64,000 nucleotides of DNA from Achromobacter sp. HZ34 (GTDB lineage Bacteria > Pseudomonadota > Gammaproteobacteria > Burkholderiales > Burkholderiaceae_B), in NCBI RefSeq assembly GCF_002209485.1, contig NZ_NJIX01000001.1, positions 1,302,001 to 1,366,000 of the forward strand, in the 5' to 3' direction. Below, piece after piece: positions 26,903 to 34,839 of the stretch. The notes beneath the pieces are model-generated. The model was given only the letters and a program-made list of their open reading frames with translations, made no database searches and was not told where the DNA came from. The position numbers and the translations under genes are program-made. Positions within the stretch are counted from its first letter, which is position 1. Each line of letters opens with the position of its first letter.

Positions 26903-27868
26903 TCAGGCCGCCGATCGCGATGACTGGCGCGCGGCGCGGGCCTTCAACAGTTCGCGTTTGGGCTGCTCGAATCCGGTGGCAGGGACATATTCTTCAGCAC
27001 GGTCGGCCAGTGCCGCCGCGTTCTGCGCGATCGCCTCGGCGGCCGTGGGACCATCCCCGGCATAGATACCCGAGGTATGCGTCACGTTGGCGCACGCGAA
27101 GGCGCCGGCGCCGGCACACAGGATGGTCTTGGTGGGCGCGGCGGGCGCAACCAGGTACACCAGGCCTGGGGTCACGCTGCCGGGGGACAGCAAGGCCAGT
27201 TCTTCCTCTGGAAACAGCTCGGCGGTCATCCGGGTGGCGGCCGACGGCGCCAGGCAGTTGACATGGATGCCGTACTTCGCGCCTTCTATGGCCAACGTCT
27301 GCATCAGGCCGACCAAACCCATCTTGGCGGCGCTGTAGTTGGCCTGGCCAAAATTGCCGTACAAGCCGGAGGACGAGGTCGTCATCACGATACGGCCATA
27401 ATTCTGGGCCTTCATGATGTCCCAGACCGCCTTGGTGCACCGCACCGCTCCCATCAAATGAACATCGACGATGGTCTCGAAGTCCTCCAGGCTCATCTTG
27501 CTGAAACTCTTGTCGCGCAGGAAGCCGGCATTGTTGACGAGGATGTCGATGCGGCCCCAGCGCGCCATGGTGTCCTGCACCATGCGCTGGACGGCGGCGG
27601 CATCGGTCACCGAAGCCACACTGGCGAACGCTTCGCCGCCCAGGGCGCGAATCTCCTGCACCACATCTTCGGCGGCCGACGACGCCTGCGTCTGGCCATC
27701 GCGCGTCACCCCGAGATCATTGATGACGACCTTCGCCCCACGCCGTGCCAGCTCGATCGCGTGAGAGCGGCCCAGGCCGCCCCCTGCGCCGGTCACGATG
27801 GCTACCTGGCCGTCCAGGCGTATGGGCGGCGTGGTGCCGGCTTGTCGTTGTTCTGGATAGGAGTGCAT
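26903..27868 (-). CDS. Short-chain dehydrogenase/reductase, 3-hydroxyacyl-CoA dehydrogenase-like
   Basis: 321-residue SDR. Cofactor motif TGAGGGLGRSHAIELARRGA, NNAG at LVNNAGFLRD, and the catalytic serine, tyrosine and lysine in TTSSSGLYGN and ANYSAAKMG. The SHAIELA wording is typical of the hydroxyacyl-CoA/17-beta-hydroxysteroid dehydrogenase type 4 group. It has about 60 extra C-terminal residues compared with FabG. First gene of the SDR-thiolase-crotonase operon, divergent from the GAF-PucR regulator. Confidence 0.9.
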   Translation of the reverse strand: MHSYPEQRQAGTTPPIRLDGQVAIVTGAGGGLGRSHAIELARRGAKVVINDLGVTRDGQTQASSAAEDVVQEIRALGGEAFASVASVTDAAAVQRMVQDTMARWGRIDILVNNAGFLRDKSFSKMSLEDFETIVDVHLMGAVRCTKAVWDIMKAQNYGRIVMTTSSSGLYGNFGQANYSAAKMGLVGLMQTLAIEGAKYGIHVNCLAPSAATRMTAELFPEEELALLSPGSVTPGLVYLVAPAAPTKTILCAGAGAFACANVTHTSGIYAGDGPTAAEAIAQNAAALADRAEEYVPATGFEQPKRELLKARAARQSSRSAA

Positions 27869-28143
27869 GTCTGAATAGTTATTGATGGAATAGAAGAAAG
27901 CGTCACTTGAAAAGGCGTCGCTTCACCCACCCGACTGTACGGAAGGCAATCCCTGCATACAATGTGACTTCCTCACAGATAGCCTAGCCCCATCTGGTCA
28001 AATAACACAACCCCCGGCCATCGGAACGGCGCTACGCTATGCCGCTGCCATGGCCTTGCCGCTGCCGTTTCCCCTGAAATTGCAGTCGTCCCTGCCCCCT
28101 CCTTGCCATTGCCGACTTTGCCCGTCCCGAAACGTCCGAAACG

Positions 28144-30144
28144 ATGAAGCGCCCCGCCCCTGCCGCCCCCGCGTCCGAGATCACGCAAATCTACGCCGAA
28201 ATGCTGCGCCTGCTGGACCAGGGCGAAGACCAGCAGGCTTCGCTGACCGCCCTGCTCCAGCAGATCGAGCAGATGGCGGGCGATGACGCCCAGCGCGAAG
28301 CCCTGCTCGCCGCCGCGCACCGCGCCATCGCCATCGGCAAGCGCATGGAGCAACACCAGCGCAACGAACTGGACCTGCGCGGCGTTTTCGAAAGCGCCCA
28401 GGCGCTGACCGAACTGAAAGAGTTGGACCAGGTCCTGTTCGACATCGTCGAACGCGGCCGGCGGCTGCTGGGCAGCGACCTGGCATGGCTGGCCGGGATG
28501 CATCCGGAATATGGCAACCTGGGCGTGCTCGCCGTCAGCGGCGTGTATTCCAACGAAACCAAGAATACGCACACGCCGGTGTACGCCGGCGTCGCCGGCC
28601 ACGTGCGCCGCACGCGCAGCCCGTTCGCCACCAGCGATTACATGCGCGACACGCACTTCGAACATACCCCCGAAAACGACTTGATGATCGAGCGGGAGGG
28701 CCTGCACTCCCTGGTCGCCGCGCCGCTGCTGTCGGGCGCGGAAGTCGCCGGCATCCTGATCGTGGGCGACCGCTATTCCCGCAGCTACCATCCGCGCGAG
28801 GTCTCCATCCTGGCGACCCTGGCGGCCCACGCCTCGGTCGCCATGCGCAACGCCAAGGCCTTCGACCTGACCCGGCAGGCCCTGCAGGACACGGAGCGGG
28901 CCAATCAGCGCCTGACCGAACAGACCCTCGGCCTGGAGATGGCGGCGGATGCCCACGAGCAATTGACCCGGCTGCTGGCCAAGGGCGCCCCCCTCAAGGA
29001 CCTGATCCTTACCGTCGCCAATATCCTGCACGGCCGCATCGTGTACCTGGACGCGGCGGGCATCGAGGTCTGCGTGGCAACCCCACGCGAATACGAAGCT
29101 CCGCGAGTGATCGATACCTACCGGCCTATCTCCGGCATTGCCGCCGGCATCCAATCCGCCGTCGGGCTCAGCCGCACCACCGGCCGGGCGACCGCCGCGC
29201 CGAGCGATACCGGCCAGCATTGCCAGGTGGCCGCCGTCATGAGCAAGGACGAATTGTTCGGCGCGCTGGTGATCCAGACTCGCACGCCCATGACCGAGGC
29301 CGCCGTGCGCATCTTCGAACGCAGCGCGACGGCAACGGCGGTACTGCTGCTGTCCGCCGAAAAAAGTTCGGCTTCACTCGACCAGGACATCAACCTGACC
29401 GTGCGTGCCCTGCTGGAACCCAGCCAGCACGGCGACGCCGGCCTGCCTGCACGCATCGAACGGCATGGCGTCGATATCCGCAAACCGACGATGCTGGCCA
29501 TGATCCAGATCGGCAAGACCGAAATCGGCTACGTGGTGCGCAAGCTCTCCAGCCGGCTGCGCCAGTATCCGCACATGACCACCGACCTCGACGGGCGCAG
29601 CGTGATGGTGGTCAACCACGCGGGCGAACGCAAGCTGGAAGAGGAACTGCATGCCCTGCTGTTCGAAGAACTGTCGTTCCGCGGGGTGGCTTGCGTGTCC
29701 GGCCCCTACCTGGACCTAGCCGGGCTGGCGCAGGCGCATGGCCACTTGAAACGCGCCATCGGCCTGCTGCATGCCCTGCGGCGCGAAAACTGCGTCGTGC
29801 ACGAAGCCGCATTGCGGCTGTATGGCGTTTTGTTCGAGCATCAGAGCGCGGCGGACCTGGACGCCATCATCGCTTCCGTGGTGGGCCGCTTGACGGATCA
29901 CGACGCCAAACGCAACACCCAGCTGGCCGACACGCTGCTCGCCTATCTGGACACCATGCAGAATGCACGGGCCACCGCCGTGGCGCTGGGCCTGCACGTC
30001 AATACGCTGCACAACCGGCTGGACGCCATCGCGACCGTACTGGGTCCCTGGGATACGGACGGCCGGGTGGCGGACATTCACCTGGCCTTGCGTCTGCGGC
30101 GGCTGCAGACCGATGTTCAGGCGACGACGTTCACCCCCAGATAG
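28144..30144 (+). CDS. GAF-domain PucR/CdaR-type transcriptional regulator (second paralogue)
   Basis: 666 residues with the same architecture as 13456-15459: N-terminal helical region (1-88), GAF domain (about 90-240; SLVAAPLLSGAEVAGILIVG), coiled linker, CdaR/GGDEF_2-like domain, and C-terminal PucR helix-turn-helix (LLAYLDTMQNARATAVALGL then HVNTLHNRLD). It lies between the divergent SDR operon and the convergent Liv operon, and its last 28 bases overlap the end of the LivF-type gene. Probably senses an aromatic or acyl compound and switches on both flanking operons. Confidence 0.9.
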   Translation: MKRPAPAAPASEITQIYAEMLRLLDQGEDQQASLTALLQQIEQMAGDDAQREALLAAAHRAIAIGKRMEQHQRNELDLRGVFESAQALTELKELDQVLFDIVERGRRLLGSDLAWLAGMHPEYGNLGVLAVSGVYSNETKNTHTPVYAGVAGHVRRTRSPFATSDYMRDTHFEHTPENDLMIEREGLHSLVAAPLLSGAEVAGILIVGDRYSRSYHPREVSILATLAAHASVAMRNAKAFDLTRQALQDTERANQRLTEQTLGLEMAADAHEQLTRLLAKGAPLKDLILTVANILHGRIVYLDAAGIEVCVATPREYEAPRVIDTYRPISGIAAGIQSAVGLSRTTGRATAAPSDTGQHCQVAAVMSKDELFGALVIQTRTPMTEAAVRIFERSATATAVLLLSAEKSSASLDQDINLTVRALLEPSQHGDAGLPARIERHGVDIRKPTMLAMIQIGKTEIGYVVRKLSSRLRQYPHMTTDLDGRSVMVVNHAGERKLEEELHALLFEELSFRGVACVSGPYLDLAGLAQAHGHLKRAIGLLHALRRENCVVHEAALRLYGVLFEHQSAADLDAIIASVVGRLTDHDAKRNTQLADTLLAYLDTMQNARATAVALGLHVNTLHNRLDAIATVLGPWDTDGRVADIHLALRLRRLQTDVQATTFTPR

Positions 30145-30833
30145 CGATCCTTGGCCTCGTGGTCCGCAACGAAGGCCGCGTTGGTGCCTTCATACACGCC
30201 GTGTCCCTGTTCAAGAATGTAGTGGCGGTCCGCCAGCTGGCAGCAGACCTCCAGGTTTTGCTCCACCAGCACGACGGGGACGCCCGTCGCCCGTATCTGC
30301 TTGAGCTGCTCGACGATCTCTTCCACGATGACGGGCGCCAGCCCCTCCACCGGCTCATCCAGCATCAGCAGCCGGGGATGGTTCAGCAGCGCGCGGGCAA
30401 TGGCGAGCATCTGCTGTTCGCCCCCGGACAACTGGGCGCCGCCATTCCTGCGGCGCTCCTTCAAGCGCGGGAAGATGCGGTAGACATCGGCCAACTGCCA
30501 GGGCGAACGGCGGCGCACGGCGATCGCCAGATTCTCCTCCACGGAAAGCAGCCCGAAGATGCCCCGGTGTTCGGGCACCAGGCACAGCCCGCGCGCCGCG
30601 ATCCGAAAGGATTCCTGTCCCGTGATGTCCTGCCCCTGGAACACCACCCGGCCCTGGACCGGCGGCACCACCCCGACGATGCTTTTGAGCGTGGTGGACT
30701 TGCCGGCACCATTGCGCCCGAGCACCGTGACGAGCTCCCCCGCCTTCACCGTCAGCGATACCCCCTGCAGGACATGGCTCTTGCCATAGCAGGCGTGCAG
30801 GTTCTCCACGTGCAATACGACATCGCTGCTCAC
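30117..30833 (-). CDS. LivF-type ABC transporter ATPase (second transporter)
   Basis: 238 residues. Walker A GRNGAGKST, signature LSGGEQQMLAIA, Walker B LLMLDEPVEGLAP and VLVEQNLEV. GTG start at 30833, overlapping the LivG-type stop (GTGA). Last gene of the second Liv operon; its 3-prime end overlaps the convergent regulator gene by 28 bases, so no room remains for a separate terminator between them. Confidence 0.93.
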   Translation of the reverse strand: MSSDVVLHVENLHACYGKSHVLQGVSLTVKAGELVTVLGRNGAGKSTTLKSIVGVVPPVQGRVVFQGQDITGQESFRIAARGLCLVPEHRGIFGLLSVEENLAIAVRRRSPWQLADVYRIFPRLKERRRNGGAQLSGGEQQMLAIARALLNHPRLLMLDEPVEGLAPVIVEEIVEQLKQIRATGVPVVLVEQNLEVCCQLADRHYILEQGHGVYEGTNAAFVADHEAKDRYLGVNVVA

Positions 30834-31678
30834 GCGCGGCCTCCGGTGACCATATTGCCCAGATAGGCGCGGCGCACGCGTTCATCGCCACGGATGGCGT
30901 CCGGCGTGCCCTCCACCAGCACGCGCCCCGCCTGCATCACCGTGATCGTGTCCGAGATTCCCATGACGATGTCCATATTGTGTTCAATCAGCAGGACGGC
31001 ATAGCCTTCCTGTTTCAGCGAGAAGATCAAGGCCTTCATCTCCGCGATGTCGTCGATGCCCATGCCGGACGTGGGTTCGTCCAGGAACACCAGCTTCGGC
31101 CCCGCTGCCAGCGCCATGGCCACTTCCAGCCGGCGCTGTTGGCCGTGCGACAGATGGCCCGAGGCCCGCTGCGCCACGCCATCGAGCTTGAATTTCTCCA
31201 ACAGGACGTCCGCCACGGCGACGGCCGCGTCGTCATTGCCGGGGATGCTCCAGCCGAACAGGGCCTTGCGAGGGCTGCGCCCTTGCGCGGCGACACGCAG
31301 GTTCTCCCGCACGCTCAGGTTCTGGAACAGGCTGGTCACCTGGAAAGAACGCGCCAGCCCGCGCCGCACCCGCAAGTGGCCGGGCAGATGGCCGATCTCC
31401 TGACCCTCGAAATGGATGCTCCCCGCCGAAATCGGCACCGTACCCGTCAGGGTGTGGAACAGCGTCGTCTTGCCCGCGCCGTTCGGGCCGATGACGGAAT
31501 GGATCGCGCCCGGCATGACCTGCAGGTCGACGCCGCCCACGGCGGTAAAGGCGCCATAGCGCTTGATGACGCCGCGGGCGTGCAGCAGTGCCGCGGCGGC
31601 CGCGCGATCGGGGGCCACGGATGCGCCCGCTGCGTAGGGGGCTGCCGCGGAAGGCTCCATATGCGGACCGGCGCTCAT
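30830..31678 (-). CDS. LivG-type ABC transporter ATPase (second transporter)
   Basis: 282 residues. Walker A GPNGAGKTT, signature LSHGQQRRLEVA, Walker B LVFLDEPTSGMG and H-loop LLIEHNMDIVM. Start at 31678 chosen because GGAGCAGGT precedes it and the ATG overlaps the LivM-type stop (ATGA). The frame is open to 32434, but that stretch is a shadow of the permease gene. About 30 alanine-rich residues precede the ABC domain. Confidence 0.93.
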   Translation of the reverse strand: MSAGPHMEPSAAAPYAAGASVAPDRAAAAALLHARGVIKRYGAFTAVGGVDLQVMPGAIHSVIGPNGAGKTTLFHTLTGTVPISAGSIHFEGQEIGHLPGHLRVRRGLARSFQVTSLFQNLSVRENLRVAAQGRSPRKALFGWSIPGNDDAAVAVADVLLEKFKLDGVAQRASGHLSHGQQRRLEVAMALAAGPKLVFLDEPTSGMGIDDIAEMKALIFSLKQEGYAVLLIEHNMDIVMGISDTITVMQAGRVLVEGTPDAIRGDERVRRAYLGNMVTGGRA

Positions 31679-32670
31679 ACCTGCTCCTTGCTGACTTCGA
31701 TTCCCGCCGGATAGCCCCTGCCACGCTGACGCACCCGTTGCAGGATACGCCCCAGCAAGCCCCACACGCCTTGCTGCATGTACAGGGTGACGGCGATCAG
31801 CAGAAAGCCCAGCAGCATCAGCCAGCGCGGCCAGAAGGACGACAGCCAATCGGCCGCGAGCACATAGGTGGCGGCGCCCAGCACCGACGCAAACAGGTGG
31901 CCCGTACCGCCGATGACGGTCATCAACAGTATGGTCTCGCTGGTGTGGTATTCGATGTTGGACAGCGGCGCGATACCGGACAGCATGGCGTGCAAGCCGC
32001 CCGCCAGGCCCGTGACGGCGCCGGAAATGACGAAGGCCGCCAGCTTGAACACCCGCGTGTTGTAGCCGACCGCCATGGCGCGCGCTTCGTTTTCGCGGAT
32101 GGCCACCAGGGTCCGGCCGAAGCGGGATTCCGCCACGCGCTGCATCACGACGAACACCAGCAGGAAGATCAGCGCAACGAAGGTGTAATAGCGCCAGGGA
32201 CTGCCGATATCGGCAAGCGTCCAGCCGGCGATGCGGGGATTGGGCCGGCCGATGTCCAGCAGCCCATTGTCGCCGCCGGTGATGTCCACCAGCGAATAGG
32301 CCAGGAAGTAGAACATCTGGGAAAAAGCCAGCGTCAGCATGACGAAATACACGCCCCGCTGCCGGATGGCGAACCAGCCCACCAGGGTAGCGGCCACCGC
32401 GCCGATCGCGATGGCGCCCGCGAGGGTGACCCAAAGGGAACTGTTGAAGTGCAGCAGCAGCAAGCCGCAGGTGTAGCTGCCCAGCCCGTAGAAAATCCCC
32501 TGGCCGAAGGACATCAGTCCGGTGAAGCCCAACAGCAGATTGCAGGCCATGGCGGCCATGGCGAAGATCAGCAATTCAGTGGCCAGGGAGCCCGATGCCA
32601 GGCACCACGGCAGCGCCAGCGTGACCGCCAGGGCCATGAGGGTAAAGCGATGCTGGATGAGATATTTCAT
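31675..32670 (-). CDS. LivM-type ABC transporter permease (second transporter)
   Basis: 331-residue inner-membrane permease with eight to nine hydrophobic segments; RQRGVYFVMLTLAFSQMFYF and the coupling-loop block AIRENEARAMAVGYNTRVFK are typical of LivM. Lies ten bases after the LivH-type gene and overlaps the LivG-type gene by four bases. A C-terminal basic tail (RILQRVRQRGRGY) faces the cytoplasm. Confidence 0.92.
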   Translation of the reverse strand: MKYLIQHRFTLMALAVTLALPWCLASGSLATELLIFAMAAMACNLLLGFTGLMSFGQGIFYGLGSYTCGLLLLHFNSSLWVTLAGAIAIGAVAATLVGWFAIRQRGVYFVMLTLAFSQMFYFLAYSLVDITGGDNGLLDIGRPNPRIAGWTLADIGSPWRYYTFVALIFLLVFVVMQRVAESRFGRTLVAIRENEARAMAVGYNTRVFKLAAFVISGAVTGLAGGLHAMLSGIAPLSNIEYHTSETILLMTVIGGTGHLFASVLGAATYVLAADWLSSFWPRWLMLLGFLLIAVTLYMQQGVWGLLGRILQRVRQRGRGYPAGIEVSKEQV

Positions 32671-32680
32671 GGTTCTTCCC

Positions 32681-33538
32681 TCACGCCCGGCCCATCAAGC
32701 CATTGGGCCGCCACAACAACACGAGTGCCATGGCTACATAGATCATGAGGCTGCTGCCGGGCGGCCAGATGGTGCTCATCAGGCTCTGCACGATGCCCAC
32801 CAGCAAACCACCCACCAGTGCGCCCGCGAAGCTGCCCATGCCGCCCACCACCACCGTGACGAAGGCGATGCCCAGGGCCTCCACCCCCATGAAGGGATCG
32901 ACGCCGCGGATGGGTGCGGCCAACACGCCGGCCAGCGCGGCCGTACCCGCCCCCAGCGCGAAGACCAGCGAGAAGATGCGCCGTATGTTCAGCCCCAGCA
33001 GCGCCACCATTTCCGCGGATTCGCTGCCGGCACGGACGACCGCGCCCAGGCGCGTGCCGGCCAGCACCCCGCCCAGGACCACCGCCATGGCCGCGCCCAC
33101 CGCAATGACGAACAGGCGGTATTTGGGATAGATGAAATCGCCCCAGACCACCACGCCCTGCAGCGCGTCGGGCGGCGCCACGTTATTACCCAGCGGCCCC
33201 CAATACATGATCACGGCTTCCTGCAGCACCAGGGCCAGCCCGACCGTGATGAGGATGTGCAATTCGTGCGGCAGGTGATAGACCTTGCGGAACAGCACGG
33301 TCTCCGCCAGCCACGCCAGGATGCCGACCGCCAACGGCGCGAGCAGCAGCGTCAGCCAGAAATCGACGCCCATGCCGACCAGCTGGAAGCACGCATACGC
33401 CCCGAGCAGAAAAAAGGCGCCATGCGCGAAATTGACGAAGCGCAGCAGGCCGAAGATGATGCTCAAGCCGACGGCCAGGACGAAGTAAAGCACCCCGAGG
33501 CCGATACCATTGACGAGCTGGAGAAGATAGACATTCAT
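32681..33538 (-). CDS. LivH-type ABC transporter permease (second transporter)
   Basis: 285-residue permease starting MNVYLLQLVNGIGLGVLYFV, with the conserved LRFVNFAHGAFFLLGAYA. Start at 33538 was preferred to the open frame's 33568, which lies within the end of the receptor gene. Fourteen bases separate it from the receptor stop. Confidence 0.92.
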   Translation of the reverse strand: MNVYLLQLVNGIGLGVLYFVLAVGLSIIFGLLRFVNFAHGAFFLLGAYACFQLVGMGVDFWLTLLLAPLAVGILAWLAETVLFRKVYHLPHELHILITVGLALVLQEAVIMYWGPLGNNVAPPDALQGVVVWGDFIYPKYRLFVIAVGAAMAVVLGGVLAGTRLGAVVRAGSESAEMVALLGLNIRRIFSLVFALGAGTAALAGVLAAPIRGVDPFMGVEALGIAFVTVVVGGMGSFAGALVGGLLVGIVQSLMSTIWPPGSSLMIYVAMALVLLWRPNGLMGRA

Positions 33539-33552
33539 AGCGTGGCGGCCCG

Positions 33553-34749
33553 TCAAGCCATCTTGCAACCGGCCTGTTCCGGGGAAAGGAAGAAGCGGCC
33601 GGAATTGATGATGTCGGCGTAATCGTCCTTGTCCTTCATCTTCGCCTTGGCCTTGCCCTTGATCAGGTAGAAGTCGCGCAGCACCTGGTGGTCCTCCTTG
33701 CGCACTTCTTCCGTACCCGTCACGCCATCGAACTGCATGCCCTCCAGGGCGGCGATCACGGCGGCAGGTTCGGTGCTCTTGGCCTTGTTGATGCCGTCGA
33801 TCAGCATGCGCGTATTCACGTAGGGCGCAGCCAGGCTGTAGTTCGGCGAGATATTGAACTTGTCGCGTACCTGGCCGACGAAGCGCTTGTTGTAGGCGGT
33901 ATCGATCGTGTGCCAGTAAACGGCACCGAAATAGACGTCTTCGCAGATGTCCGCGCCCAGCCCTTCGAACTGTTCCAGGCCGGAGGCCGCGGCGACGATG
34001 ATGGTCATCTTCTGCTTCAGGCCGAAGCTGATGGCCTGGCGCAAGGTATCCGATGCCTGGGCGCCGTAGTTCAACAGGAAGAGCACATCGGCCTTGGAAG
34101 CCATGGCGTTGGTCAGGTAGCCGCTGTATTCGCGTTCGGTCAGCGAGTGGTAGCTGTTGCCCACGTGCTCGATGCCCTTTTCCTTGAACAAGGCCTTGGC
34201 ATTGCGCAGCAGGCCTTCACCGAAGACATACTGAGGCGTGATCGTGTACCAGCGCTTGGCCTGCGGCATCAGGTCGATCAGGGGGCGGGCCGACCCCTGA
34301 ATCAGGCTGTAGGTCGGCAGCGCCCAACGGAACGTACTGCGGTTGCAGTCCGACCCGGTCAACTCGTCCGCCCCGCCATTGGTAATCAGCAGGCCGCCGG
34401 CCTTGTCGATTTCCTTGCTCATCGCCAGCGATTCCGCCGACAGCAAGGCGCCGGTGAACATATTGATATGGCGCTGTTCCATGGCCTCCTGCACGCGGCG
34501 CACCGCCGTCGCTGGCTTGGCCTCCGTATCGAGCATGCGATAACCCAGCTTCTTGCCCAGCACCGTGCCCTGTTGTTCCACGGCCAGTTTCATACCCAGC
34601 TCGGAATACTTGCCGATGGCGGAAAACGTGCCGGACATCGCGGTCGGGCAGGCAAGCACCAGTTCATCGCTTTGCGCGATGGAAAAAATGGGATGCGCGG
34701 CCAGGCCGGCTGCCGCCGAGATCCGCAAAAAGTCGCGTCGATTGGTCAT
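33553..34749 (-). CDS. Liv-type ABC transporter substrate-binding protein with Tat leader (second transporter)
   Basis: 398-residue periplasmic receptor. The leader MTNRRDFLRISAAAGLAAHP carries a twin-arginine motif, so export is probably Tat-dependent, unlike the Sec leader of the other Liv receptor in this window. ELVLACPTAMSGTFSAIGKY begins the binding fold; repeated references to amide-type receptors (AmiC-like length and TYSLIQGSARP region) are only suggestive. GGAGACAG lies before the ATG. First gene of the transporter operon. Confidence 0.9.
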   Translation of the reverse strand: MTNRRDFLRISAAAGLAAHPIFSIAQSDELVLACPTAMSGTFSAIGKYSELGMKLAVEQQGTVLGKKLGYRMLDTEAKPATAVRRVQEAMEQRHINMFTGALLSAESLAMSKEIDKAGGLLITNGGADELTGSDCNRSTFRWALPTYSLIQGSARPLIDLMPQAKRWYTITPQYVFGEGLLRNAKALFKEKGIEHVGNSYHSLTEREYSGYLTNAMASKADVLFLLNYGAQASDTLRQAISFGLKQKMTIIVAAASGLEQFEGLGADICEDVYFGAVYWHTIDTAYNKRFVGQVRDKFNISPNYSLAAPYVNTRMLIDGINKAKSTEPAAVIAALEGMQFDGVTGTEEVRKEDHQVLRDFYLIKGKAKAKMKDKDDYADIINSGRFFLSPEQAGCKMA

Positions 34750-34839
34750 ATCTGTCTCCGGTTTATTTTTAATGGATCCCTTCCATGACGGATGGGAGGT
34801 ACTGCAGTCCTGCGCGCCTACCTCGACGCTGTCACCACG

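Noticed and set aside
28485-30866. 793-codon plus-strand open frame
   Set aside because: Second-frame shadow of the GAF-PucR gene that runs on antisense to LivF; no domain is recognisable.
31588-33622. Two long plus-strand open frames over the second Liv operon
   Set aside because: Both are antisense to the permease genes, with His/Gln/Arg-rich shadow composition.
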